Assembly: GCF_011806385.1 (NCBI RefSeq)
Contig: NZ_JAATOX010000022.1
Span: 1 to 43,851, forward strand
Direction: 5' to 3'
DNA: 43,851 nucleotides
Source: Phaeobacter sp. HF9A
Lineage (GTDB): Bacteria > Pseudomonadota > Alphaproteobacteria > Rhodobacterales > Rhodobacteraceae
The position numbers were made by a program, and so were the translations under genes. This document shows, one piece after another, positions 1-7,865 of this stretch (its first letter is position 1; each line of letters begins with the position of its first letter). The notes beneath the pieces were generated by a model. The model ran no database searches. It saw only the letters and a list, made by a program, of their open reading frames with translations, and was not told where the DNA came from.

Positions 1-197
1 CCCGCATGCTCGTCGGTGGAGATTACCGCCGCGTGCTCCCCGCGTCGGCAATGATCGGGGCGATCTTCCTTCTTTGGGCCGACATGGCGGCCCGGACGGT
101 TCTGGCCCCTGAGGATATGCCCATCGGGATTATCACGGGCCTGGTTGGCGGCATGTTCTTTGTCTGGCTGCTCGGGCGACGACGATCAGCAATCTGA
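1..197 (+). CDS. FecCD-family iron/siderophore ABC permease, C-terminal end (5' truncated by the window)
   Basis: The frame is open from the window edge and encodes the last ~65 residues of a polytopic inner-membrane permease. The stretch RMLVGGDYRRVLPASA followed by PEDMPIGIITGLVGG and a final hydrophobic segment (FFVWLL) is the usual C-terminus of FecCD/BtuC-type permeases, which form the channel for ferric-siderophore, haem or cobalamin uptake. The first ATG at position 6 lies inside the protein, so it is not the start. The rest of the gene and any ATPase or binding-protein partner lie outside the window, so the substrate cannot be told. Confidence in the family is high. Confidence 0.85.
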   Translation, partial: RMLVGGDYRRVLPASAMIGAIFLLWADMAARTVLAPEDMPIGIITGLVGGMFFVWLLGRRRSAI

Positions 198-382
198 AAC
201 CCGCGGTCACAAACGCCGCGTGCCGTGCGGGTGACGACGGCTCTGGCGTCTGTTTCGTGACAGTCCCGCGAAATCCCCGGCCCTTTCGAGCCAGGGACCG
301 GTATCAGGCGGCTTGCGGTTTGCGACCGCGCCCGAGGGAGATCAGCGCCAAGATCGGATCGGCCAGCATCATAGAGAGCACC

Positions 383-1135
383 TCAGGCGGCGCGCGCTCG
401 GGGCCCATTGGCCCAGGTTGCGGCCAAAAGCCGCCTGGAATCGCGGATCACCAGGCGGCTCGGCGCGACCAGGGACAGGATGTCGGCTCGCTCCAGCGCC
501 TTGATCTTGCGAGAGACAGTTTCAGGCGTAAGGGCTGCCAGCGCGCCAAGGTCTTGTCGGCTGAGATGAAGCGCGACGACCTCAGGCTGGCCCTGACGCG
601 CGGCAAAATGGGCGATCAGGCCCGCGACCCGCGCCAGCGCGGTCTGGCTTCCGCGCAGCTGATAGAGCGCGATTGCCTCGCTCAGCCGATTTTGGGTCTC
701 GGTTACGAGGTTGGTAACGAGGCGAGGGATCTGGTCCGCGAGTAGCGCGAAGTCGTCCTGCGGACAGATCCAGACCTGGGTATCACAGAGTGCCGTCTCG
801 GTAAGCTGCGGCAGACGTGGGCCGGTGGGGCACAAAAGCCCACCGCCAAAGACCACGCCCAGCAGATCGGTTTCGCATTGGCTGCGGTTGGCGTCTTCGC
901 GCAGCGCACCCGTCAGGACGATCCCGACATGGCCTTGGTTGCGGTCTATCGGTCTTAGCACCTCGCCTGCGACAAGCGTCTCGGCGGTGAAATAGCGGGT
1001 GACGAGCGTCCTCTCCTCCTCTGTCAAACCTCGAAACAGAGCGTGTGATTTCCAGCAGGCAGCCTCGGGAGCCTCGGGTAAAGGGGGCGGCACAAGGGCC
1101 TCCGCGCCCCAGGGGAAGGCGGTGTGAAGGGTCAT
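383..1135 (-). CDS. Crp/Fnr-family transcriptional regulator
   Basis: A 250-residue protein with an N-terminal cyclic-nucleotide-binding-like beta-roll (about residues 30-150) and a C-terminal winged helix-turn-helix (about 185-235, recognition helix around LTPETVSRKIKALERADIL). The family binds dyad DNA sites and responds to cAMP, oxygen, NO or redox ligands. It has several cysteines (one near the N-terminus and others in the beta-roll) but not the spaced N-terminal cluster of a classical [4Fe-4S] FNR, so the signal is unknown. GGAGA about 8 nt before the ATG supports this start. It is the last gene of the minus-strand copper cluster, 111 bp after the DUF2946 gene, so control of copper/oxidase genes is plausible but inferred. 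Confidence 0.85.
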   Translation of the reverse strand: MTLHTAFPWGAEALVPPPLPEAPEAACWKSHALFRGLTEEERTLVTRYFTAETLVAGEVLRPIDRNQGHVGIVLTGALREDANRSQCETDLLGVVFGGGLLCPTGPRLPQLTETALCDTQVWICPQDDFALLADQIPRLVTNLVTETQNRLSEAIALYQLRGSQTALARVAGLIAHFAARQGQPEVVALHLSRQDLGALAALTPETVSRKIKALERADILSLVAPSRLVIRDSRRLLAATWANGPRARAA

Positions 1136-1246
1136 GGATAAGATCTCCGAAAGGGGCCGATCTGCATTTTGCGCAGCCGGGGTCAGTCGTTCGGGAGACG
1201 GTTGGGGAAGGTGGCCCCCGCCCGTCTCTGCGTCAGGGAAACGTCC

Positions 1247-1630
1247 TTAGGCAGAGACGGGTGGTGCGCGGCAGGGATGGCCGCGGGAGAGGCGCAGGGC
1301 GCATGCAACCTGATGCCGGTGCGCGCGCCGCTCGGCAGGCCGCAGCAGCGTGGCGAGCGGTTCAGGGTCCGGGAGCGCCCAATCCGGTGTAAAGAGGCTG
1401 ACCTGCACGCAATGGTAGGATCTGTGGCCATCGTCCTCGCTGTCCGTGGCCTCAGTGACGGTGCCATCCGCCGCGAGCCAGACCTCGCGCGGGCCCTCGT
1501 CTGTGCAAAGCACCAGGCGCATGCCGTCGCCATCGGCTGCGGACACAGGCATCATGCCCGCAGGCACGGTGCCTGCAAACAGGAGCGCGACCAGCAGCAA
1601 CAGCCGCAGGGTCAGGTGGGCATGGCGCAT
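1247..1630 (-). CDS. DUF2946-type secreted small protein
   Basis: A 127-residue protein. I chose the ATG at 1630 because it opens directly onto a signal peptide (MRHAHLTLRLLLLVALLFAG) ending in an alanine-rich region; the frame runs further upstream into the sco gene. The mature part contains the GMMPV...RLVLCTDEGPREVWL pattern of DUF2946, a family found beside copper genes and often carrying Cys/His residues. The C-terminus is Arg/His rich (AERRAHRHQ). It lies 16 bp after the Sco1 gene on the same strand and is probably co-transcribed. The biochemical role is unknown; a periplasmic metal-related function is inferred from context. Confidence 0.7.
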   Translation of the reverse strand: MRHAHLTLRLLLLVALLFAGTVPAGMMPVSAADGDGMRLVLCTDEGPREVWLAADGTVTEATDSEDDGHRSYHCVQVSLFTPDWALPDPEPLATLLRPAERRAHRHQVACALRLSRGHPCRAPPVSA

Positions 1631-1646
1631 CGACGGGCCGTCCGTA

Positions 1647-2243
1647 TCAGATGTTGTTGAGGCGGCGGATTTTCTCCAGCACGCGGTCGGTGGCTTCCTG
1701 ATAGCCGATCGGTTCAAAGAAACGGCCCTTGCGATCAAACAGCAGGATATTGGCCGAGTGATCCATGGTATAGCCGCCGTCCTTCAGCGGGACCTTGCGT
1801 GCAAAGATACGGAAGGCGCGGATTGCCTTGTCGATCTCCTCCCGGCTGCCAGACACGCCTTCGACGCCCGGTGCCCAGGTCACATAGTCGCGGAGCTGTT
1901 CCAGCTTGTCGCGCTCCGGGTCCACAGTGACAAAGAACACGCGGAGCTGCGCGTCGGGGCCGAGTTCGTCCTGAAACGTCGCAATATCGCCGAGGGTGGT
2001 CGGGCAGACCTCCGGGCAATGGGTGAAGCCGAAGAACACGGCCGAAGGCGACCCCTTCAGCGTGTCCTCGGTGAAAGGCGCGCCAGAGGTGGTGGTCAGG
2101 TGATAGTCGCCCGGGCCGATGCTGTTGGCGAGGCTCTGGTTCAGCCCGGCAGCGCCCCAGCGGTTCCAGGCAAAGGGGATGAGGGCCAGCAGAACCAGCC
2201 CCCAAAGCCCCCCGATCACCATATATTTGTGTCGGGTGGTCAT
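1647..2243 (-). CDS. Sco1/SenC/PrrC-family copper metallochaperone
   Basis: A 198-residue protein with one N-terminal membrane anchor (about residues 9-25) and a thioredoxin-like domain facing the periplasm. The copper site is visible: CPEVC (Cys76, Cys80) within FGFTHCPEVCPTTLGD, and the distal His162 in MDHSA. Sco proteins deliver copper to, or reduce, the CuA site of cytochrome c oxidase subunit II. Length and motif spacing are normal. It lies 8 bp after the YcnI-PCu(A)C gene and 16 bp before the DUF2946 gene; PCu(A)C proteins hand copper to the same oxidase sites, so the gene order makes functional sense. High confidence in family and copper role. Confidence 0.93.
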   Translation of the reverse strand: MTTRHKYMVIGGLWGLVLLALIPFAWNRWGAAGLNQSLANSIGPGDYHLTTTSGAPFTEDTLKGSPSAVFFGFTHCPEVCPTTLGDIATFQDELGPDAQLRVFFVTVDPERDKLEQLRDYVTWAPGVEGVSGSREEIDKAIRAFRIFARKVPLKDGGYTMDHSANILLFDRKGRFFEPIGYQEATDRVLEKIRRLNNI

Positions 2244-2251
2244 GGTGTACC

Positions 2252-3244
2252 TCAGTTCGACGCGTGGCCGTGATCGCCGTGATGCGCAGGCGTCTTGGCG
2301 TTGATCGCACCGATGCTGAGCGGCAACGAGACCTCACCGGCGTGCTCGAATGTCAGTGTCACCATGACGGTTTCCCCTTCGACGAGCGGCGCCTTGAGCC
2401 CCATGAACATCAGATGAAAGCTGCCGGGTTTCAGTGTCACTGTCTCGCCTGCCGGGATCTCCAGCCCGTCCGCCAGCTCCCGCATCTGCATGACGTCACC
2501 ATTCATCGCCATCTCGTGGACTTCCATGTGGTCTGAGACATCGGTGCGGGCACTGACCAACCGGTCAGCGGACTCGCCGGTGTTGGTGATGGTCATGAAG
2601 CCGCCGGCAACGGGCGCATTGGGCAGGGTCGCGCGGGAAAAGGCGCCGGTGATTTCGAGCGGGCCGAGCGTGACAGGCGCGGCAGAGCTGTGATCTGATC
2701 CGTGGTCATGCCCGTTCCCCTGTCCGTGCCCGTGACCATGCGCCATATCGCCTGCAACGATGGTGATTTTCGGCGCGGGGTTGGCAACGTTATGGGCGCC
2801 GGAGACATCCGTCCAATCCGCGACCCCATTGGCACAGGTTTGAAGAGCCGGGAAGTACATCACCGTGCCGGGCGCGATCTCTGCGCCAAAGGTGCCGCGC
2901 ACGGTGAATTCATCATACCAGTCGCTTTCCAGATGACCGCCGGACCAGGTCACCTCGCGCAGGCCCTCGGTCATCTCGGTGCCGTGATTGTTGTAGGGCG
3001 TGGCGTAGGCGCCCTTGGCGGTGCTCAGCTCCCAACCCGCCTTGGGCATTGGTTTTGCGGCATAAAACCCGTCAGGCAGGGTCAGGCGCACGGTGTGGGT
3101 GGCCTCTCCGTTGCAGCCATGCGGAACGCGCAGGGTGATCTTGGTGGTGCTGCCCGCAGCGGCTTCTTTCTGCTCGAGGGTGCTATGGGCGAAAGCGGAT
3201 CCGGCCAAGAGCGCAAAGGCGCCGGCAAGTGCGAAATGTTTCAT
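2252..3244 (-). CDS. YcnI-PCu(A)C fusion, periplasmic copper chaperone
   Basis: A 330-residue exported protein. The start at ATG 3244 opens a signal peptide ending in AFA, so the mature protein begins with His20, the position YcnI (DUF1775) proteins use to bind copper; Trp71 is a candidate second ligand. Residues about 20-165 are the YcnI domain. A His/Gly-rich linker follows (about 169-185, HGHGHGQGNGHDHG). Residues about 190-325 are a PCu(A)C/DUF461 domain in which His243, Met254, His277 and Met279 (HLM) match the His/Met copper-ligand pattern. It therefore joins two copper-binding domains through a third potential metal-binding segment. It is the gene before sco1 in the operon. Confidence 0.9.
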   Translation of the reverse strand: MKHFALAGAFALLAGSAFAHSTLEQKEAAAGSTTKITLRVPHGCNGEATHTVRLTLPDGFYAAKPMPKAGWELSTAKGAYATPYNNHGTEMTEGLREVTWSGGHLESDWYDEFTVRGTFGAEIAPGTVMYFPALQTCANGVADWTDVSGAHNVANPAPKITIVAGDMAHGHGHGQGNGHDHGSDHSSAAPVTLGPLEITGAFSRATLPNAPVAGGFMTITNTGESADRLVSARTDVSDHMEVHEMAMNGDVMQMRELADGLEIPAGETVTLKPGSFHLMFMGLKAPLVEGETVMVTLTFEHAGEVSLPLSIGAINAKTPAHHGDHGHASN

Positions 3245-3329
3245 GAGTATGCTCCACGTCAGCGCGCGCGGACGCACCGCAGCCTGCGCTATCTGGCGGC
3301 GGGATGCGCCGCGAAATCTGGATGAAAGA

Positions 3330-3355
3330 CCCTCTCCGTTTAACGGGGCAGAGGG
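3330..3355 (-). terminator. Hairpin between the first two genes of the copper operon
   Basis: Read on the minus strand, CCCTCT and AGAGGG enclose a second inner pairing of CCGTT with AACGG and are followed by TCTTTC. It sits just after the stop of the small Cys-rich gene and before the YcnI fusion. It could be a partial terminator or an mRNA-processing hairpin that changes the expression ratio of the two genes. The T-run is short, so strength is uncertain. Confidence 0.45.
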
Positions 3356-3361
3356 CGGCGA

Positions 3362-3712
3362 TCAGATCAGAACGGGAGGCGCGCGGGGCGAGCGCGCATA
3401 GTCGCGCGCCTGTGACGCCCGATAGAGGTCATCAGCCCGCCGCCAAAGCATATAAGGCACCAAGGCGAGCGCGACGTCGGGCAGGCGGGGAATGTCGGCC
3501 TCTGGCAACAATGTACAGAAGGGACAGGCGTGATCATGCGCGCCATGTCCGTCGGCGCAAAGGTCATCCGCTCGAAAGCCCATGTGCAGGATCTCGGCAC
3601 GCACCGCATCTTCACGCTCGGGCGCCATGGCCGCAGCAGAAAACACGCTGGCGACAAACAGCAGCGTTGCCGCGAGGCAGAAGATCAGATTTTGGCGCAA
3701 CCCCTGGATCAT
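3362..3712 (-). CDS. Small exported Cys/His protein of the copper operon (DUF2946-like)
   Basis: A 116-residue protein with an N-terminal hydrophobic segment ending in FSAAAMA (signal peptide or anchor). The mature region contains CADGHGAHDHACPFCTLLPE, a His-rich run leading into a CPFC pair, resembling the metal-site segment of DUF2946-type proteins. It is the first gene of the minus-strand copper group (this gene, YcnI-PCu(A)C, sco1, DUF2946), separated from the next by about 117 bp. No enzymatic motif is visible. A role in periplasmic copper binding or sensing is inferred from residues and neighbours only. Confidence 0.65.
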   Translation of the reverse strand: MIQGLRQNLIFCLAATLLFVASVFSAAAMAPEREDAVRAEILHMGFRADDLCADGHGAHDHACPFCTLLPEADIPRLPDVALALVPYMLWRRADDLYRASQARDYARSPRAPPVLI

Positions 3713-3990
3713 GGCCTGACCCTATACCGCAGCCGCGCGCAAAGGCCAGCAGATTTAACGCCGTGGCCTGCGACCTGTTTTCTCGACACCGAGAGGGGGG
3801 CAGGGCCGGGACTGTTGCGTTAATCTATCCAGGCTCAGGATCACTCTCGACCCGATTGTTTCGCCACTTGCCACCCATTCGGATGTTAGGTTTCATCGAC
3901 ATGCCAATCGACACTTGCTTTGCGTAGATGCTTCTCGGTTTGATTGGTCAATACAGGTCCAAATTTCTGGACCCAGTAATATACAGTGGA

Positions 3991-4110
3991 GCGATCAACG
4001 TTGATACCGATGGTTTCTCGACTAAGATCCACCTCCTATGCAATGCCGCCGGGCTGCCGATGAGGACCGAGATCTACGCTGGGCAAACCTCCGACTATCT
4101 CGGCTTTGTC
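3991..4110 (+). pseudogene. IS5-family transposase fragment
   Basis: A short reading frame encodes DGFSTKIHLLCNAAGLPMRTEIYAGQ in overlapping pieces, the region around the first catalytic segment of IS5/IS427-type transposases. No rest of the DDE domain and no inverted repeats were found nearby. It is a relic inside the 535-bp gap between the copper operon and the kinase gene; the remainder of that gap (3713-3990 and 4111-4190) shows nothing I can name. Confidence 0.6.
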
Positions 4111-4193
4111 GACATCACGTTCATCCGCCTGTGGATACGCCATTTGTCAACATGACCTAACGCCCGCTCAGGAGGGCGCATGGAGGTCGCCGG

Positions 4194-4217
4194 TTCTATA
4201 CAATATTCAATATAGAA
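4194..4217 (+). promoter_or_regulatory. 24-bp palindrome, likely operator for the kinase/phospho-lyase genes
   Basis: TTCTATA, a 10-nt AT-rich centre (CAATATTCAA), then TATAGAA form a perfect 7-bp dyad. It lies 30 bp before the kinase start in an otherwise GC-rich region, a typical place for a dimeric repressor or activator site. The LuxR-type regulator encoded 3' of the pair is a candidate binder, by inference only. Confidence 0.5.
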
Positions 4218-4247
4218 TTCCACGGGCGGACCGGGTTCCTTGAGCGT

Positions 4248-5327
4248 ATGCAACGCCCAACCACATCACCCCTTGGCACATTGTCCACCGACGACCTGCT
4301 GTTCGTGCCGCCCGACCTGCCTTTGCCTGTGCTTCAAGAGACACTCTTGCGGGACTACGGGATCGACGGCATGTTCAAGCGTCTTTCGGGAGAGCGTGAC
4401 CAGAACCTTCGTGTCCGCACGAAGGATGACACGGAGTATCTGCTCAAAGTTGCCAGTCCGGCGGAAGATCCTGCGTTGATCGACTTTCAGATCGAATCGT
4501 TGCTTCACCTCGCACAGCGCGACCCGGATCTGCCGATCCCCCGGATGATCCCCAGCCAGACCGGTGAAATGACTGTTAAGGTCGTTCACGAGGGCGAAAC
4601 CCATGTTGTTCGCCTGCTCAGCTACGTTCCTGGTACGCCCTTGAGCCTGTCCGGGCATGTCACGGAGCAACTGGCTCAGAGCCTTGGCCAGGTGCTCGGC
4701 CAGATAAACCACGCCTTCGCCGGCTTTTCGCATCCGGCGGCCACCAAATTTATGCCGTGGAACACATTGAACGGGCTTTTGGAGTCGCCTCAGCTTGCAG
4801 ATGCCTATCTGCCCGACCATTTGCAGCACGCCTGCGCCCCGGTGATCGACCGCTTGGCTCGCGTCAGCTTGCCAGCCATGCGCGACATGCCCCACGCGGT
4901 GATCCACTACGATAGCCATTCTGGCAACGTTCTGATTGCGCGCGACAATGCTGACGAGGTCTGCGGTTTGATCGACTTTGGCGATATGATCGCCGGACCG
5001 ATCCTTCAGGATTTGGCCACACCGCTCGCCAGCTTGATCGAACACGGGGCCGACCCTGTTGGCATCAGCGTCGCGCTCCTGGGCGGTTTTGCAAAAGCCC
5101 ATCCCATTCCGCTCGATCAGCTGCCCTATCTGCATGACGCGATCCTTGCGCGCCTGATCCTGACCGTAGAACTACTGACCTTCCGCATCCGACATGACCT
5201 CTCCGAAGCCGAAGCTTTGGAGCAGACCGAATTGCCCCGGTCCATCCGCGCGCTCGAACGTCAGCTCGAAATGGACCCCCAAGACTTTATCCGCCGCATC
5301 ATGGATGCGGTCAGCCAGACGGAGTGA
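4248..5327 (+). CDS. APH-fold small-molecule kinase, hydroxylysine-kinase-like
   Basis: A 359-residue protein of the aminoglycoside phosphotransferase / homoserine kinase II fold. Visible motifs: HYDSHSGNVLI (Brenner-type HxDxxxxN catalytic loop, about residue 223) and LIDFGD (metal-binding DFG-like). The N-lobe has an LRVRTKDDTEYLLKV segment consistent with the ATP-binding lysine. It ends 4 bp before the phospho-lyase-like gene, so the two are co-translated. In animals an APH-fold kinase (HYKK) phosphorylates 5-hydroxylysine and a class III PLP enzyme eliminates the phosphate; this bacterial pair has the same logic. The substrate (hydroxylysine, an ethanolamine-like amino alcohol, or another) cannot be fixed from sequence. 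The ribosome-binding site before ATG 4248 is weak. Confidence 0.8.
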   Translation: MQRPTTSPLGTLSTDDLLFVPPDLPLPVLQETLLRDYGIDGMFKRLSGERDQNLRVRTKDDTEYLLKVASPAEDPALIDFQIESLLHLAQRDPDLPIPRMIPSQTGEMTVKVVHEGETHVVRLLSYVPGTPLSLSGHVTEQLAQSLGQVLGQINHAFAGFSHPAATKFMPWNTLNGLLESPQLADAYLPDHLQHACAPVIDRLARVSLPAMRDMPHAVIHYDSHSGNVLIARDNADEVCGLIDFGDMIAGPILQDLATPLASLIEHGADPVGISVALLGGFAKAHPIPLDQLPYLHDAILARLILTVELLTFRIRHDLSEAEALEQTELPRSIRALERQLEMDPQDFIRRIMDAVSQTE

Positions 5328-5331
5328 CCCT

Positions 5332-6624
5332 ATGGCCCTGACTCAGGCAAACCAGACGCTTCTTGAGCGCAGACGCAAGGCGCTCGGCCCGGCCTATGCC
5401 CATTTCTATCGTGATCCGGTGCATCTGGTGCGCGGTGAAGGTGTGTGGATGTGGGACGACGACGGCCGCAAATACCTCGATTGCTACAACAATGTGGCCT
5501 CCGTCGGCCATTGTCATCCCGCCGTGGTCGAGGCGCTGCACACTCAGGCGCAGCGCCTGAACACGCATACACGCTACTTGCACGCGTCGGTGGTGGAGTA
5601 TGCAGAGATGCTGGCCGACATTATGCCCGGCGATATTTCGGTGTCGAACATCGTGTGCACCGGGTCCGAAGCCAATGATCTGGCCTGTCAGATTGCCCGC
5701 AAGGTCACGGGCAATACCGGACTGATCATACTGAAAGACACCTACCACGGGGCCACGACCTTGGTGCGCGAGTTGTCCCCCGCGATCAGGCCGGAGCCTT
5801 GCCCCGACTACGTCTATGAAATCGACGTCCCAGACACCTATCGTGGACCCGGCGCGGACGATCCGGCCGCCTTTCTCGCCCATCACAAAGATCAGATCAA
5901 AACCGCCATCGGCAAACTTCAGGCGCGCGGACATGGAGTGGCCGCCCTATTGATCGACTCGATCTATGATGGGCCGGGGATTTTTGCCCCGCCGCCCTCT
6001 TATCAGCGGGAGCTCTTTGCACAGGTGCGCGCGGCGGGCGGCCTGATCATCGCGGACGAGGTCCAATCGGGCCTATGCCGGCTGGGCGATCACTATTGGG
6101 GCGTGATGGACAGCGGCGTGGTGCCCGACATCATCACGATGGGAAAGCCAATGGGCGACGGTCACCCTTTGGCCGTAACCGCCACAACCCCCGACATCAT
6201 GAAAGCCTACGTCGACAAAGGCGGCGAGTATTTCAACACCTTCGCAGGAAACCCGGTGTCTGCCGAAGTAGGCAAAGCGGTGCTTCGGATTGTCGAACAG
6301 GAAAACCTGTTGAGCCACGTCAAAGAGACCTCCGACTATCTGATGACACGGCTGCGCGTCATCGCAGACAAACACCCGATCATCGGGGATCTGCGTGGCA
6401 AGGGATTCTTCATCGCGCTGGAGTTCGTGCGCGACAAGGCAGACAAGACCCCTGATGGCGACGCCTGCCTGACGGCGGTCGAGTGGATGAAGGACAACGG
6501 CGTCTTGGTGTCGCGTATCGGTACCGAGGGCAACATCATGAAAATTCGCCCGCCGCTCGTCTTTGCCAAAGAGCACGTGGATTTACTTGTCGAGACACTA
6601 GATCGCGCCCTGTTGACACTTTAG
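5332..6624 (+). CDS. Class III PLP enzyme, probable phospho-lyase (AGXT2L-like)
   Basis: A 430-residue class III aminotransferase-fold protein. The stretch YLDCYNNVASVGHCHP near residue 45 is characteristic of the AGXT2L1/AGXT2L2 branch (ethanolamine-phosphate and 5-phosphohydroxylysine phospho-lyases). PLP residues are present: ADEVQSG (Asp) and MGKPMGDGHP (Schiff-base Lys). Such enzymes remove phosphate and ammonia from an O-phosphorylated amino alcohol to give an aldehyde. ATG 5332 follows the kinase stop directly; a longer frame from 5194 runs inside the kinase gene and is not used. A plain transaminase (omega-amino acid type) is the alternative, but the kinase partner favours a phospho-lyase. 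Confidence 0.8.
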   Translation: MALTQANQTLLERRRKALGPAYAHFYRDPVHLVRGEGVWMWDDDGRKYLDCYNNVASVGHCHPAVVEALHTQAQRLNTHTRYLHASVVEYAEMLADIMPGDISVSNIVCTGSEANDLACQIARKVTGNTGLIILKDTYHGATTLVRELSPAIRPEPCPDYVYEIDVPDTYRGPGADDPAAFLAHHKDQIKTAIGKLQARGHGVAALLIDSIYDGPGIFAPPPSYQRELFAQVRAAGGLIIADEVQSGLCRLGDHYWGVMDSGVVPDIITMGKPMGDGHPLAVTATTPDIMKAYVDKGGEYFNTFAGNPVSAEVGKAVLRIVEQENLLSHVKETSDYLMTRLRVIADKHPIIGDLRGKGFFIALEFVRDKADKTPDGDACLTAVEWMKDNGVLVSRIGTEGNIMKIRPPLVFAKEHVDLLVETLDRALLTL

Positions 6625-6641
6625 CGCCCAGACCGGGCGCT
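6623..6641. terminator. Shared hairpin terminator between convergent genes
   Basis: AGCGCCC, a 5-nt loop, and GGGCGCT form a perfect 7-bp stem followed by TATTTGCC on the plus strand. It overlaps the stops of the phospho-lyase gene and the convergent LuxR gene, so it probably ends transcription from both sides. Confidence 0.6.
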
Positions 6642-7476
6642 ATTTGCCGTCGATCAGCCTAGCGATGAACATCGAGAACATCTCGCCCTGTCCGACCACA
6701 CCGAGCTTGCGGTAGATGTTTGACCGATGGATCGCCGCCGTCCCCGGCGCAATATCCAGTAGCCGCGCAATGGATTTCGACGAATGCCCCTTGAGCAGCA
6801 GGCGGGAAATTTCCCGCTCGCGCTCGGTCAGCACACCTGCGCCAAATTCACTCATCACCGTCGAGATGGCTTCATGCACCCGTCGCCGCGCCACCTCGGC
6901 CGAGGTGTCGGGCGCAACCTGCGGGCGCAGATGTCTGCGAAACGCAGTGGTCAGAACCGGATGCACGAGTTTAACGAAATTCACTGCCTCCTGAATGCGG
7001 TCCCCGAGAGACACATAGATCGACAGGTGCACACAGCGGTCGGGCGTAACTTCCATCAAGGTGCCGATTTCATGACTGGCCGACACCTTGATCCAGTATC
7101 GGGCAAAGGTCTCTGGCATCTCGCGGGTCTCATTGCCCGTCAGGTCGAGCAAAACCGTGCCAAAGTACCGCTCTTCCGCAAACAGACTGTACATCGGGTC
7201 GAGCAGGTAAATCCCGTTGCTGTATTCCACCATGTTCGGATCGTGGTGTAATGAATGGGCATAGAGCGTTCGCGGCTGCATCCCTTCTTCGAACTCGAAG
7301 AGTGAGATCGACTGCGTTGGAACCCATCGGCGCACCCAGTCCGCGACCTTCTGTGGAAAGTCCAAGTTGCCCGCCTGCGCGCCGAGCATGGCCAGCTCTT
7401 CGACGAGCCGAGAAAGGGCGTCGTTCGGCAAAAGCTCCATCAGCTCGGACATGTGGGGCGGAATTTCGCTTTCCAT
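6640..7476 (-). CDS. LuxR-family transcriptional regulator
   Basis: A 278-residue protein from ATG 7476, chosen because GGAGAGGAG lies about 6 nt upstream; earlier ATGs at 7494 and 7569 lack this. The N-terminal ~180 residues form a PAS/GAF-like or autoinducer-binding-like sensor domain without a diagnostic motif. The C-terminal ~65 residues are a classical LuxR/FixJ helix-turn-helix (LTEREREISRLLLKGHSSKSIARLL...IYRKLGV). It has no receiver domain. It is convergent with the kinase/phospho-lyase pair and is the obvious local candidate regulator; the ligand is unknown. Confidence 0.85.
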   Translation of the reverse strand: MESEIPPHMSELMELLPNDALSRLVEELAMLGAQAGNLDFPQKVADWVRRWVPTQSISLFEFEEGMQPRTLYAHSLHHDPNMVEYSNGIYLLDPMYSLFAEERYFGTVLLDLTGNETREMPETFARYWIKVSASHEIGTLMEVTPDRCVHLSIYVSLGDRIQEAVNFVKLVHPVLTTAFRRHLRPQVAPDTSAEVARRRVHEAISTVMSEFGAGVLTEREREISRLLLKGHSSKSIARLLDIAPGTAAIHRSNIYRKLGVVGQGEMFSMFIARLIDGK

Positions 7477-7578
7477 ACCAAACTCCTCTCCCATCGAATG
7501 GGTGTTGTCTGAATCGCCCCCGGGTCTGTCGGAGCCCATCAACTTAAGTAAGGATGATGGCCATGACAAAAAAGCAAG

Positions 7579-7826
7579 ATGTCAAATCGCTACTCTCCTG
7601 AGGTCCGCACTCGCGCGGTCCGATGTTCGAGCATCAAGGCTCCTACGAAACTCAGGCGGGCGCGATAGCGGCCATTGCACCCAAGATCGGCTGTATTCCT
7701 CAAATCTTGAGCGGATGGGGCAAGCAGGCCGAAAAAGACAGCGGCATATGCGACGGCGTGACAACCGAAGAACGAGACCGGATCAAGGCACTGGAAAGTG
7801 AGGTTCGCGAGCTGCGCCAGGCCGAT
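7579..7826 (+). pseudogene. IS3-family orfA remnant, frameshifted
   Basis: The first frame reads MSNRYSPEVRTRAVR and then breaks; the +1 frame from about 7623 continues FEHQGSYETQAGAIAAIAPKIG and, later, VTTEERDRIKALESEVRELRQA, the normal order of an IS3-family OrfA. One or two bases are therefore missing near 7620. The homology stops at about 7826, exactly at the left end of the next IS3-type element, with no orfB behind it. It is a dead fragment. Confidence 0.7.
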
Positions 7827-7865
7827 GTGGACCTGTCACGCTGTTGTGCCGTTCCAAGTGCTCGT

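Noticed and set aside
383..1135. Classical oxygen-sensing FNR
   Set aside because: The protein has several cysteines but not the spaced N-terminal cluster that holds the [4Fe-4S] centre; only Crp/Fnr family membership is supported.
5194..5331. N-terminal extension of the phospho-lyase by 46 codons
   Set aside because: It overlaps the kinase gene in another frame and shows no family sequence; ATG 5332 follows the kinase stop directly.
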